Below, piece by piece: positions 27,988 through 37,442 of a stretch of DNA of 64,000 nucleotides (within the stretch, counting starts at the first letter, position 1; the number at the start of each line of letters is the position of its first letter). A model generated the notes under the pieces. That model saw only the letters and a list, made by a program, of their open reading frames with translations, was not told where the DNA came from and searched no databases. The translations under genes and the position numbers were made by a program. The stretch is from Candidatus Heimdallarchaeota archaeon (GTDB lineage: Archaea > Asgardarchaeota > Heimdallarchaeia > Heimdallarchaeales > Kariarchaeaceae). Location of the stretch: positions 1-64,000 of the forward strand of contig JADCLS010000015.1 of assembly GCA_026702845.1 (NCBI GenBank), written 5' to 3'.

Positions 27988-30723
27988 ATGTCAATATTCG
28001 AACAAAACAAAAACGAAACGTCATTTGCAATTGAAATCAAGAGAGGTTTCAAAGAATATGCCAAATATGTTATTGAGGATAGAGCACTGCCTGATGCCAG
28101 AGATGGATTGAAACCAGTTCATAGAAGAATTATCTGGGCTATGCATGAACTCAATATTCTTCCTGGTAGACCACATAAAAAATGTGCCCGTATAGTGGGA
28201 GAAACAACAGGTAAGTATCATCCCCATGCAGGTGGAGTATATGAATCCCTGGTACGTCTTGGTCAAGATTGGTCACTCCGATACCCACTTGTGCACCCAC
28301 AAGGAAACTTCGGCAGTATTGATGGTTATCCTCCAGCTGCGATGAGGTATACCGAGGCAAGATTAGACAGAATTTCGCTAGAATTACTGGAGAATATCTC
28401 TGAAAAAGTTGTGGAATTCATAGATAATTTTGATGAGGAAGAACGAGAACCGACTGTATTACCTGCAAAGATCCCTCATCTTCTTCTAAATGGATCCTAT
28501 GGAATCGCTGTTGGAGTATCATGTAATATTCCCCCACATAACCTATCTGAGCTCATGGATGCAAGTATTGCCTTAATCGAAAAACCCACCCTTTCAGATG
28601 CAGAATTGTTTGATATTGTGACAGCACCAGATTTTCCAACAGGTGGGATCATCGTTGGAACAAGTGGCATTCACAAGCTATACAAAACTGGAAGAGGAAG
28701 CCTTAGATTACGATCAAGGTATCATCTTGAAATGCCAAAAGAAAGTAAAAAGGTGGATGAACCAACAATTGTCATAACTGAGATACCTTATCTTCAGAAT
28801 AAAGCAAATATTGTTGAACGTATTGCTACTCTAATTGATGACAGAAAGGTAAGAGGATTGAAGGATGTCAAAGACCTTTCAGAGGATGATAAAATAGTAA
28901 GAATAGAGCTTGTAATTGAGGAACAATACGCAAATGATGATGGCATCAGTACCATTGCAGGCCAACTCTTCAAAATGACTAATCTCGAGATCTTGTTCCA
29001 TGCCAGAATAAATGCATTTGTTTATGGTACTCCAAAAATGCTGAATCTCAGACAATCATTACTTGTATTCCTTGATTTCAGGGAGAAAACTGTTAAAGCA
29101 ATTGCACAGGAGGAACTTGAAAAAGTAGTAGCAAGAATCCATATCCTTGATGGATTACTCATAGCAATCGCTAATATTGATGATGTAATTAAAATCATTA
29201 GAGGATCTTCAAGTAGAGGTGCAGCTAAAAATACCCTGATGAATACCAAATTCAGCTTACCTGGAAATCCAAATCCGGTTTTCTTATCTGAAACCCAAAC
29301 AGAATCTATTTTGAGAATGTCACTAGGTAGATTAGCTCAAGCTGAACAAGCTGAAGTTCAAAACGAAAAGGATGAAAAAGAGAAAAGAAGACTTGAACTG
29401 GAGGATATTATCAACAATCGTTCTTCCCTGCTTGCTAAGATGAAAGGGGAATTTGAAGAGATTAAACAAAAATACTCCAAGGATAAGAGAAGAACAACTA
29501 TCATAGAAGAGGATACCGTCGCCAGATCAGGTGATAGGCCTATCCTTCATCAGAGAGACATGCTACTAACATCTACCAATCAAGGAGTTGTCCGATCTAT
29601 CGAGTATAAGAAATTCAAAACTCAGGGTAGAGGTGGTAAAGGAGTTATTGGTGTTGACCTTAAATCAGATGAGATATTGTATGATATGCAAGTAGTCTCC
29701 AATCTTGATGACCTCCTACTCTTTACTGAAGAAGGAAAAGTGTTCCAATTCCCAGCTTATGATCTAAAAGAGGTAAATAATCGAACCAACAGAGGAGATC
29801 CACTTAAATTCAGATTACCTGAAATTGAGGATTCAAATGTTGTAAAGATTGTTAATGTACCTCATGATCAGTTCACTGAGGATAAAGTTCTTGTCACAGT
29901 AACGCGTGGAGGAATTGTAAAACGAACCACCCTGGATAAGTACTCCAACATCAGAAGAACAGGAATTATTGCACTTAATCTCAAAGATGATGATTCTGTT
30001 GTCGATGCCTTTGTTACTGATGGTAAATCCTTTATTTTCATGGCCACAAAAGAAGGTTCTGCAGTTCTCTTTGAAGAAGAACAGGCCCGATTAACTGGTC
30101 GTGTGGCTCAAGGAGTTAAGGGTATCTCTTTGAGAGGAGGAGATGAAGTTGTTAGAGCTTTTCCCATAAAGAAAGAAGATGTAGATACTACATCTATCCT
30201 TACAGTAACCAACAAAGGAAGAGGAAAAAGGACACCGGTAAATAAATACCGAGTGACTAACAGAGGCGCAAAAGGTGTGATCAATATCCGTCTTAGTGGA
30301 CATGAAGTCATCACATCTATGCCTGTACCTACAAAGGCAGGTAAGGATAATATCTCACTTATTAACTCAAATGGTATTCTAATCAAAGTTGCTGTGAAGG
30401 ATATTCGAAACATGGGTAGATCTACACAAGGTGTCAGAATCATGAGACTTAAAGCGGGAGAAACGATTCTTATGGCAACATTCGTTGAAGATACAGATGA
30501 ATCTGATCCAATAACCGATGATGAAATCAGCTATGATGAAGATCAAACTCAGGAAGTCCCAGAAGTTGATAGTATTGATGATGATGAAGATGATGATGAC
30601 GATGTCGAATTAATAGAGAAAGGAGATCTTCCAGAAGATGCAAAAGATGTAGATATTGATGATGATTTTCTAGAAAGTGATTTCAAGAACGGAGTATCAT
30701 TGGATGAAGATGATGATATCTGA
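27988..30723 (+). CDS. gyrA: DNA gyrase subunit A
   Basis: A 911-residue A subunit. The winged-helix breakage-reunion domain has catalytic Tyr121 in [10 protein letters not shown]; a coiled-coil region follows, then a six-bladed C-terminal beta-pinwheel with repeated GVxxI/L and VTxxG elements. The gyrase-specific box is present as QGRGGKG at 546-552 (canonical QRRGGKG), which supports gyrase over topoisomerase IV. The region equivalent to E. coli HPHGDSAVY reads HPHAGGVY, one residue shorter. The chain ends in a strongly acidic tail of about 60 residues, rich in Asp/Glu, of the kind known to tune supercoiling in some bacterial gyrases. Shine-Dalgarno GGGGAGA precedes the ATG. Confidence 0.95.
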   Translation: MSIFEQNKNETSFAIEIKRGFKEYAKYVIEDRALPDARDGLKPVHRRIIWAMHELNILPGRPHKKCARIVGETTGKYHPHAGGVYESLVRLGQDWSLRYPLVHPQGNFGSIDGYPPAAMRYTEARLDRISLELLENISEKVVEFIDNFDEEEREPTVLPAKIPHLLLNGSYGIAVGVSCNIPPHNLSELMDASIALIEKPTLSDAELFDIVTAPDFPTGGIIVGTSGIHKLYKTGRGSLRLRSRYHLEMPKESKKVDEPTIVITEIPYLQNKANIVERIATLIDDRKVRGLKDVKDLSEDDKIVRIELVIEEQYANDDGISTIAGQLFKMTNLEILFHARINAFVYGTPKMLNLRQSLLVFLDFREKTVKAIAQEELEKVVARIHILDGLLIAIANIDDVIKIIRGSSSRGAAKNTLMNTKFSLPGNPNPVFLSETQTESILRMSLGRLAQAEQAEVQNEKDEKEKRRLELEDIINNRSSLLAKMKGEFEEIKQKYSKDKRRTTIIEEDTVARSGDRPILHQRDMLLTSTNQGVVRSIEYKKFKTQGRGGKGVIGVDLKSDEILYDMQVVSNLDDLLLFTEEGKVFQFPAYDLKEVNNRTNRGDPLKFRLPEIEDSNVVKIVNVPHDQFTEDKVLVTVTRGGIVKRTTLDKYSNIRRTGIIALNLKDDDSVVDAFVTDGKSFIFMATKEGSAVLFEEEQARLTGRVAQGVKGISLRGGDEVVRAFPIKKEDVDTTSILTVTNKGRGKRTPVNKYRVTNRGAKGVINIRLSGHEVITSMPVPTKAGKDNISLINSNGILIKVAVKDIRNMGRSTQGVRIMRLKAGETILMATFVEDTDESDPITDDEISYDEDQTQEVPEVDSIDDDEDDDDDVELIEKGDLPEDAKDVDIDDDFLESDFKNGVSLDEDDDI

Positions 30724-30731
30724 ATAAACTT

Positions 30732-31358
30732 CTACTCTACTAATCTATTAAACAATAATTTTCCAAATTCTTGATAAATCTCAGAACCACGTTCACTGTT
30801 AACTACTCCAATACCCATCATAAATCGGGTAAAATTAAAAATTCTATCATTATTCGTTTGGTGAGTGGTTGTAATTCTATCATTCAATGTTTTGAAGATC
30901 TTACTTTCTAGTTTCATTAATTCATCTAGTAATAAGTACGTTTTAGCAATTTCCTCCTCATTTAATTCAATCTCAAATACTTTTAATAGATTATTCATGA
31001 AATCCTTATTATGGTTGGAAAGGTCTTCAATCTCTTGATCTGAGTCATAAGAGATAATAAATCCATTGGCAGTTCTCCTATAATAGGCCAGTGTGGAACG
31101 GCTTTTTTTCTCCTCTTTACTTTTGATGAGAAATCCATGTGCAATAAGCTTATCAACGTGATGGTAAATACGTTGAGGTTTGGTTTTTAGCAGATCTGAG
31201 ATTTCAGCAACCGTGTAATCATAACTCAATGGTTCTCCTTGTCTTTGAATTCCATGACGCATTACACGCAATATTTGTAACCTTGTCTCATCTAGCATAA
31301 TTCTAATTTTCTCAGGATCAGAAATGATTGCTATGGATTCAGTTTCAGAAGTTTCCAT
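30732..31358 (-). CDS. ArsR-like winged-helix transcription regulator
   Basis: A 208-residue protein. Residues about 15-105 form a winged helix: DETRLQILRVM as first helix, YTVAEISDLLKTKPQRIYHH as the helix-turn-helix with a recognition helix, HVDKLIAHGFLIK and a wing ending STLAYYRRT. The remaining 100 residues are helical and may bind a ligand or form the dimer. The fold is that of ArsR/HTH_20 regulators, common in archaea. It is convergent with gyrA, nine bases apart, and follows the roadblock operon on its strand. The target is unknown. Confidence 0.85.
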   Translation of the reverse strand: METSETESIAIISDPEKIRIMLDETRLQILRVMRHGIQRQGEPLSYDYTVAEISDLLKTKPQRIYHHVDKLIAHGFLIKSKEEKKSRSTLAYYRRTANGFIISYDSDQEIEDLSNHNKDFMNNLLKVFEIELNEEEIAKTYLLLDELMKLESKIFKTLNDRITTTHQTNNDRIFNFTRFMMGIGVVNSERGSEIYQEFGKLLFNRLVE

Positions 31359-31438
31359 TACAATATAGATATCTAAGCATGATTTTATACTTTTGTGATT
31401 GGATAAACTGGTTTTGACTTCTTAGATAATAGCTTCAC

Positions 31439-31843
31439 TCAATATTGCTCATCAGGGATGTGTTTCAATATATCATCCAATTTTCCACTGTGACTGACCA
31501 ACACACTTGCTGCTTTTGTAAATGCTCCGATATTACTCGTTCCCCCAACAAGGACAAATCGATCTCCGAGGGCACGTAGAATAAGAAATCCGTTTTTACC
31601 GCGAACCATTACATCAGTGAGATCACTGAAGCCTAGTTTGGTTGATGCAAGACCTCCTGAGTTGACCAGAGCAGCTGCAATCGCAGACATTTCAGAGGCA
31701 TCGGCTGAAGTCTTTGTAAAGAATGCAACACGAGCACCTGTTTTTGTGACGATAGCAAGTGTATCTAGACTTGCTTCATTGGTAATTGCATGCAGCTCAC
31801 GAGAGAGTCCCTGTGCTGTTGCTTGATTTACTCTTACTGACAT
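31439..31843 (-). CDS. Roadblock/LC7 domain protein
   Basis: A single-domain protein of about 134 residues with the roadblock layout: an N-terminal helix, LDTLAIVTKTGARVAFFT, the alpha helix ASEMSAIAAALVNSGGLAS, then DVMVRGKNGFLILRALGD and FVLVGGTSN strands and a closing helix. Roadblock proteins in bacteria (MglB) and eukaryotes control small GTPases or bind dynein; Asgard archaea have many. The frame extends six codons upstream, but AAGGTGATATT places a Shine-Dalgarno directly before the ATG at 31843, just after the stop of the upstream gene, so that start is preferred. It is co-transcribed with the gene at 31854. Confidence 0.88.
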   Translation of the reverse strand: MSVRVNQATAQGLSRELHAITNEASLDTLAIVTKTGARVAFFTKTSADASEMSAIAAALVNSGGLASTKLGFSDLTDVMVRGKNGFLILRALGDRFVLVGGTSNIGAFTKAASVLVSHSGKLDDILKHIPDEQY

Positions 31844-31853
31844 AATATCACCT

Positions 31854-32588
31854 TTATCCAATCTCTATCTGGAACATACTGGTGAGATCAGCAAGATCCT
31901 GCGTCATGACCTCATCATCAGTTTCCTCCTCGGAGGTTCTCCTTAAGAGTTCAATAACCTTGATAATTCCACCTTCAGCGATGATACGTGGAGTATATTC
32001 CTTGACTAATATGATACCATCCAATGGATTATCTAGTTCCTTGAAATCTAAATTGTTTGATGTGCCCCCGATACGATAGACACCATTACCTACAACAACC
32101 ATTTCTCGACTATATCCTGCAGGTTCACCTAATTCTTCGAGAATTTTCTTTGCACTGGCTTTTGAATCTTTCTGGAATACTTGAGCCATATCCTTTTTAC
32201 TCATTTTTGAGGTTGGTGGGGCAGGTGCAGAATCATCCATTAGACCAGATGCCAAGAAACTGGCTTGTGGTCTTGAACCGATTCCACCCATCTTCCCAAA
32301 TTTACCTTCAGGCTTTTTCTCATCGAGCTCAAGATCATCAACCGATATACCCTGTTTAGCAGCCATCTCTGCGTACGAGACATGTTCTGGATGATCTGAT
32401 TCATCTTCAACTCCACTGCTAACTCCGTCATCAGTTGATGCTTCTGCATCACCAAGAATTCTAGCTTTAAATGATGAATCCTCATCACCTTGATCTAAAA
32501 CCTCTGTTTTGTAATGATAACCAAACTCTTTTCTTGCATCTCCGGATGCTCGTGATCCGATAAATTTAAGTCTAACTGGTGCATTCAA
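31854..32588 (-). CDS. Acidic partner protein of the roadblock operon, start uncertain
   Basis: At least 244 residues when read from the TTG at 32588. It has a basic N-terminal part (APVRLKFIGSRASGDARKEF), a long acidic and low-complexity middle, and a folded C-terminal part (about 160-244) with MVVVGNGVYRIGG and PLDGIILVKEYTP. The same frame stays open upstream to 32726 and reads like protein (for example KVYIIVDHKDRIISLWKG, a segment that recalls gelsolin-like IYLWKG strands), but this stretch has no ATG, GTG or TTG start. So the true start is probably upstream through a rare ATT at 32720 or a frameshift. The gene sits 10 bp before the roadblock gene and may encode its partner. Function unknown. 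Confidence 0.65.
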   Translation of the reverse strand: MNAPVRLKFIGSRASGDARKEFGYHYKTEVLDQGDEDSSFKARILGDAEASTDDGVSSGVEDESDHPEHVSYAEMAAKQGISVDDLELDEKKPEGKFGKMGGIGSRPQASFLASGLMDDSAPAPPTSKMSKKDMAQVFQKDSKASAKKILEELGEPAGYSREMVVVGNGVYRIGGTSNNLDFKELDNPLDGIILVKEYTPRIIAEGGIIKVIELLRRTSEEETDDEVMTQDLADLTSMFQIEIG

Positions 32589-32894
32589 TCCTTTCCAGAG
32601 ACTAATTATACGATCTTTATGATCAACTATGATGTATACTTTATCGTCAGCAGCTGCAAAGCTTGAAATTTCCTTTTGAGAGCCATCAGGCTGTACTTCA
32701 AAATATTGATAATCCTGAATTTTGCATCACTTCTTACAGCGTATTTAACAGTTCATCGTTTTTAATAGTTCCTCATTACGCTTTCTTTATTGCAGAAAAT
32801 GAGGGAAGATATTTGGTTTTTTTTCACTCAGATCAATAATTAGCTGTCTATCACTAATAAGTTTTTATGGACTCTGAGGAACCCGGATATATCG

Positions 32895-34715
32895 ATGTCT
32901 ATCTTTGAAATAACTGAAGAACATGGTCCAGCAGCGATCTTAATTGCTAGGGAAAAGCAATTACCTCCAACTCCATGGCTACTATCCACTAGTGATGGAT
33001 TGAAGCTAAATATGATTTCCTTTGCTACTGTGATACTATCAGCTGGAGATAACATAGATATTCCAGAAAATAGCTTTATCACACCTAAATTAGCACCAAT
33101 AGCTAAAAATCTTGAAACCAGTATCCGTTATGAGTTGAATTTATTTTTGGATCGTCTTGATCTGCAAGCTTTACCTAGATGCTTTGGCCTGGTATTCAAT
33201 CCCTTTGAACACCCGGAGGATTACCTGGATCAATTACTCTCCTACCATCCATCTATTATAGGATTACAAATCAAGGATATTGATCATATATCAAGTGAAG
33301 AGCTACTTCATACAATCATTGAAATCAGAAACCGAGTACCAAGAAACATAGCATTATACTTACCAGGTGGTGTGGGATTGGGATCAATCGCCTTGATGAT
33401 TGCCCTTGGTATAGATATACTCGATGATAGTGTTGTCTACAGTAAAGCTGCTCAAGGAATCATCTATCAAGATGGATTTGAAAATAGATCAAATTTACCA
33501 TTAAAACAAGCTATCCAGGTAAATTCTCGTTCAGTGATATCAGATTATGTTGCGAGTGTTCAAGCATTGAAGGAAAATACATTATGGCGTAGAATAGCAA
33601 GAGATATGCATGTATCACCTTCAAAAGCAAGTATGATCAGTATATTAAACCGAGAAATCTTACCAAATACTAATCTATTCAGGTATCCACAGAGAATGGA
33701 GAATAAATTGTTATTTACTGGAGATGAGGGGTTATATCATCCTGATGTGCTAGCTTTTCAACAAAGAACGATTGAACGATACAGAGTACTAGAAGAAAAG
33801 GAGTTATTACTCCTACTTCCTTGCTCAGCTAAGAAACCATACAGAAATTCTAAATCACATACTAATTTTGAACGGGCAGTTGGAGATGCAGTAAAGTTCA
33901 AGCGAGAATTAATTGAGACTTGGTCTCTGACTAGCCCTCTTGGAGTTGTTCCCCGTTCTATTGAAACAGTGTACCCTGCAGCATATTATGATATTCCAGT
34001 CACTGGATATTGGTCAAATGAAGAGGTACAACGAGTAGGTGAGATGTTAATAACAATGCTTGATCAATTACCTCGGTCGATTCCTATTGTCGCACATGTT
34101 TCTAAGGATTATGCACCATTAATTGAATTTGTTTCAAGACACCATGAAATCATTGTTTCATGGGATAAGGAGAAACCCTCATCCAAAATCGCTCTTGATC
34201 AACTGGGAGAATTTTTGAAACAGTACTTGGATCCAATTGAATTCTCAAGTCTAAGGGAAAAAAATCATATGAAAATCGCACGACGTGATATTCCAGGATT
34301 GCTTCAATTCTTTCATGGCAGGGAGTTAACAATTAACTTTGATAATATAAGACTCGTGGGTAGACCTCCACGGCCCATTCAAATTCAGAAGAATAAATCA
34401 CATTATTTGAGTTGGGATCAACTCAAAGGTGAGATCAGATTATCGCCTGAAGCTGCCTTGGATTATGCAAATGTTTCTGAAAACTGGATACTTGTTGATG
34501 CTGAGGGGCTTAAAGGTTCTTCTCTCTATGGAGCAGGAATATTAGAAGCATCAACCAAAATATCACCAGGTGATGAGGTTCTGATTTTTAATAATACCAA
34601 ATCAAAATTACTAGGAGTTGGAAATGCTCTCATCTCAGGAGTGGCCATGAATCAAGTAGAATATGGGCGGATAGCTAGTCTTCGTAAGAAATTTAGAATG
34701 GAGGTAAAAGCATGA
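32895..34715 (+). CDS. arcS: Archaeosine synthase subunit alpha ArcS (TGT-related, PUA)
   Basis: A 606-residue protein of the tRNA-guanine transglycosylase superfamily. The N-terminal barrel (about 1-290) is TGT-like without a full TGT active site; the middle has the ArcS hallmark LLLPCSAKKPY followed by SKSH (Cys310); the last 80 residues are a PUA RNA-binding domain (NWILVDAEGLKGSSLYGAG). ArcS attaches lysine to preQ0 at position 15 of tRNA, and its partner RaSEA completes archaeosine. The next gene overlaps by four bases and encodes that partner, which makes the call firm. The true TgtA that inserts preQ0 is not in this window. Confidence 0.9.
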   Translation: MSIFEITEEHGPAAILIAREKQLPPTPWLLSTSDGLKLNMISFATVILSAGDNIDIPENSFITPKLAPIAKNLETSIRYELNLFLDRLDLQALPRCFGLVFNPFEHPEDYLDQLLSYHPSIIGLQIKDIDHISSEELLHTIIEIRNRVPRNIALYLPGGVGLGSIALMIALGIDILDDSVVYSKAAQGIIYQDGFENRSNLPLKQAIQVNSRSVISDYVASVQALKENTLWRRIARDMHVSPSKASMISILNREILPNTNLFRYPQRMENKLLFTGDEGLYHPDVLAFQQRTIERYRVLEEKELLLLLPCSAKKPYRNSKSHTNFERAVGDAVKFKRELIETWSLTSPLGVVPRSIETVYPAAYYDIPVTGYWSNEEVQRVGEMLITMLDQLPRSIPIVAHVSKDYAPLIEFVSRHHEIIVSWDKEKPSSKIALDQLGEFLKQYLDPIEFSSLREKNHMKIARRDIPGLLQFFHGRELTINFDNIRLVGRPPRPIQIQKNKSHYLSWDQLKGEIRLSPEAALDYANVSENWILVDAEGLKGSSLYGAGILEASTKISPGDEVLIFNNTKSKLLGVGNALISGVAMNQVEYGRIASLRKKFRMEVKA

Positions 34716-35803
34716 GAGCCAATAAAAACGATGAAAGAGCATTTACATCTGAGTTAATCAGATTACGTGATTTCTCAAATACTCTGAGAAATGATTTCCA
34801 TGATAAGATAATAAACTGGATTGATGCCAATCCATTAGATGATGGGACAATAACTGAGGCTTTAACTATGGTTTTACCTACCAAAGGATGTAAATATGCA
34901 CTAGCATGGCATGGTGGATGTTCAATGTGCACTCTTCCAACAGATAATCCCCTCAATCCCACGGATGCGTTACTGCAATCATTACCAGATCGTTGTCTAG
35001 AACTGTTTGAGAAAAAGGGAGGCTCTAATAGATTTCGAGCGGTTAAATTCTACACTTCTGGTTCGTTTATAGATCCTTGGGAGCTTCCTTTTGAGATTAG
35101 AGATGAGATACTCCGGAAATTCACCAATCTTGTAGATGAGATTACCATCGAAACTAGATGTGAATTTGTAAATGAAAAACATATTGAGGGTATTCTTGAG
35201 ATTGTACCAGCTAAAAAATTAATTGTAGCTATAGGTCAGGAGACAACTGATGATGAGATTAATAAACGAAGCATTAACAAGGGCCATACTCATAAACAAT
35301 TTGCTCGTGCGGTAGAGATCCTACAACAATATGAGGTGAAAGTAAAGGGATATATCCTTTTGAAACCGATTTTTATCTCAGAGCAGCAGGCAATTGATGA
35401 TGCCATCCAATCCGCTAGGGATATGATTAATCTGGAGGTGGATATTATATCGATTAATCCAAGTTATATTGGAAAGGCCACCCTTATGGATGAGATGTTT
35501 AAGCAAAAGAATTACCAGCCCCCATGGCTTTGGACTGTTTTGAGGGTGACAAAACAAATAAAGGAACTTGCTGGAAATAGAAGAATATTCTCAGACCCAG
35601 TAGCAGCAGGTAGTTCCAGAGGGCCTAGAAATTGTGGGGATTGTGATTCTTCATTCAAAGAGGCATTAAAATCATTCTCCTCCTCTCAGGATTCTAAGGT
35701 ACTAGATACATTAAAATGTGATTGTGAACAGGTATACAATGCGTATCTGTCTATAGAACATTTGAAGAATGGTCATGGAATTAGTAATCCATATGCTTTA
35801 TAA
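34712..35803 (+). CDS. Radical SAM enzyme for archaeosine formation (RaSEA)
   Basis: A 363-residue radical SAM protein with an Elp3-like cluster motif CX9CX2C: Cys60, Cys70 and Cys73 in GCKYALAWHGGCSMC. Further landmarks are KFYTSGSFIDPWE, ETRCEFV, GQETTDDEINKRSINKGHT and a C-terminal Cys-rich part (NCGDCDSS and LKCDC) that may hold another metal. In archaea this enzyme forms a complex with ArcS and cleaves the lysine adduct to leave archaeosine at tRNA position 15. The ATGA overlap with arcS implies coupled translation. Confidence 0.9.
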   Translation: MRANKNDERAFTSELIRLRDFSNTLRNDFHDKIINWIDANPLDDGTITEALTMVLPTKGCKYALAWHGGCSMCTLPTDNPLNPTDALLQSLPDRCLELFEKKGGSNRFRAVKFYTSGSFIDPWELPFEIRDEILRKFTNLVDEITIETRCEFVNEKHIEGILEIVPAKKLIVAIGQETTDDEINKRSINKGHTHKQFARAVEILQQYEVKVKGYILLKPIFISEQQAIDDAIQSARDMINLEVDIISINPSYIGKATLMDEMFKQKNYQPPWLWTVLRVTKQIKELAGNRRIFSDPVAAGSSRGPRNCGDCDSSFKEALKSFSSSQDSKVLDTLKCDCEQVYNAYLSIEHLKNGHGISNPYAL

Positions 35804-35840
35804 TATCCTATGATAATGAATTTTCAATCTGTTTAGTTAT

Positions 35841-36257
35841 TTATTCTTTTAATAATGCAGGTACTGCTTTGAATCCATACGTAACAAGACCTTCATCACC
35901 ATCTTCGAATAATTTCCTGAATACCATGGATACTTTACTTCCAGGTTCAAGTTGTTTCTCATCAAAGACTGAGGTTAACTGGCAAGAGATACGTATACCT
36001 TCTTTTAATTCTACAATTCCAAAGTAATATGGTGCTCTATTCTCGAATCCTTTAGCTGCTTCAAAGATCTGTGTCCACTCTACAAGAGTACCTTTGTTTT
36101 CAAAGGTGTAATCCTGAAGAGAATCTGAATTTTTACACTTCAGACAAACCATTTTCTTGGGAAAGTGATAGGTATCACAGCTAGTGCAATGAGAGCCAAC
36201 AAGGTTATATCGTGCTCCTTCTAATCTCCAATTTTCTGATACTAATTTTCTTGTCAT
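35841..36257 (-). CDS. DUF35 OB-fold zinc-ribbon protein of the HMG-CoA synthase complex
   Basis: A 138-residue protein with an N-terminal zinc ribbon (CTSCDTYHFP and VCLKCKN, two CxxC pairs) and an OB-fold with the typical TLVEWTQI and YYFGIVELKEGIRI strands. In archaea such proteins bridge acetoacetyl-CoA thiolase and HMG-CoA synthase and share a CoA site, passing the unstable intermediate. Both partner genes lie directly upstream. The Shine-Dalgarno AGGTGAG overlaps the thiolase stop codon, so the two are translated together. Confidence 0.92.
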   Translation of the reverse strand: MTRKLVSENWRLEGARYNLVGSHCTSCDTYHFPKKMVCLKCKNSDSLQDYTFENKGTLVEWTQIFEAAKGFENRAPYYFGIVELKEGIRISCQLTSVFDEKQLEPGSKVSMVFRKLFEDGDEGLVTYGFKAVPALLKE

Positions 36258-36263
36258 TTAATC

Positions 36264-37442
36264 TCACCTTGAAAATACTGATACAACTGATGTGCCACCA
36301 GATCCACCAATAGATTGAGCTAAGCCCCATTGAGGATCTTCAATCTGTCTATCGCCAGCTATACCTTCGAATTGCTCCATCACTTCAATTATCTGAGCAA
36401 TACCTGAAGCACCGATTGGATAGCCACGAGCCTTTAATCCACCGCTTGTATTTACTGGAATATCACCACGTAATGCAGTTCTGCCTTCTTCTGTGGCAAT
36501 TCCCCCTTTACCAGGTTCAACTAGACCCAATGCTTCGATAGCCATGATCTCAGCAATGGTGAACACATCATGAACCTCTGAGAAACTTATATCCTTGGCA
36601 GTAATTCCAAGTTGTTTATATGCCTTTTCAGCTCCAGTCCTGACAGCTCGTAACTCATGAAGATTTGGTCGTTGATGTAATGCCATGTAATCATGTGTTT
36701 GGTAACAAGCTCTAAGGAATATAGGTTCTTTGACATAACTTTCTGCAATATCTGGAGCCATCATTACAATGGCAGCAGCACCATCAGAAGCAGCACAGCT
36801 TTCAAATATATTAATTGGATCTGCAAGTTTCTTAGATCCTAGAACACTTTCAATGCGTAATTTATTTCTGAATTGAGCCCGAGGATTAAGTCTTGCATTA
36901 TCATGGTTCTTCACAGCTACTTGGGCCATCTGCTCTTTAGTGGTTCCATATTTTCTCATATGTGCTTTGGCCATCATAGCAAAATTACCAGGTAAAGTGG
37001 CACCCATGCTAGATTCCCAAATTGTATCAAGAGATGTAGCTAAAGCTTCTTGGGTATGTCTGGATTGATTTAGACTAGTCATCTTCTCAACACCTACTAC
37101 AGCGACTTTATTCATATAACCTGTGAAGATGCCATGGGTGGCAATTCTCATTGCTGCTGCTCCAGAAGCACCTGATGCTTCGATGCTTGTTGCCTGTGTA
37201 AATATTCCACTTTCGGATGCAATTAAACAACCTAGATGTTCTTGACCTAAAAATTGACCAGATCCTGCATTTCCAACGTACAGAGCATCTATATCAGAGC
37301 TTTCAATTCCTGCTGATTTAAGTGCACCATTGATTGCCAAATTAGACATATCGGCAATACCCATATCATAGAGATCACCAAACTCGGTCATATCGTAGCC
37401 AACTACTGCTATTTTATCATATATCGGTTTACCCATAATCAT
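36264..37442 (-). CDS. Archaeal thiolase-family protein lacking the usual catalytic Cys and His
   Basis: About 392 residues, aligned along its whole length with archaeal acetoacetyl-CoA thiolases (KIAVVGYDMTEFGDL at the start, GGSGGTSVV at the end). Those enzymes read EAACASG at the nucleophile and KGHPVGATG at the proton-shuttle His. Here the matching stretches read EASGASG (Gly91 at the Cys position) and RGYPIGASG (Tyr341 at the His position). EVHDVFT keeps the other His. The operon position says thiolase of the mevalonate route; the residues say it may be inactive, structural or chemically altered. The frame also opens at a TTG one codon upstream, but the ATG overlapping the HMG-CoA synthase stop (TGATG) is preferred. 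Confidence 0.88.
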   Translation of the reverse strand: MIMGKPIYDKIAVVGYDMTEFGDLYDMGIADMSNLAINGALKSAGIESSDIDALYVGNAGSGQFLGQEHLGCLIASESGIFTQATSIEASGASGAAAMRIATHGIFTGYMNKVAVVGVEKMTSLNQSRHTQEALATSLDTIWESSMGATLPGNFAMMAKAHMRKYGTTKEQMAQVAVKNHDNARLNPRAQFRNKLRIESVLGSKKLADPINIFESCAASDGAAAIVMMAPDIAESYVKEPIFLRACYQTHDYMALHQRPNLHELRAVRTGAEKAYKQLGITAKDISFSEVHDVFTIAEIMAIEALGLVEPGKGGIATEEGRTALRGDIPVNTSGGLKARGYPIGASGIAQIIEVMEQFEGIAGDRQIEDPQWGLAQSIGGSGGTSVVSVFSR

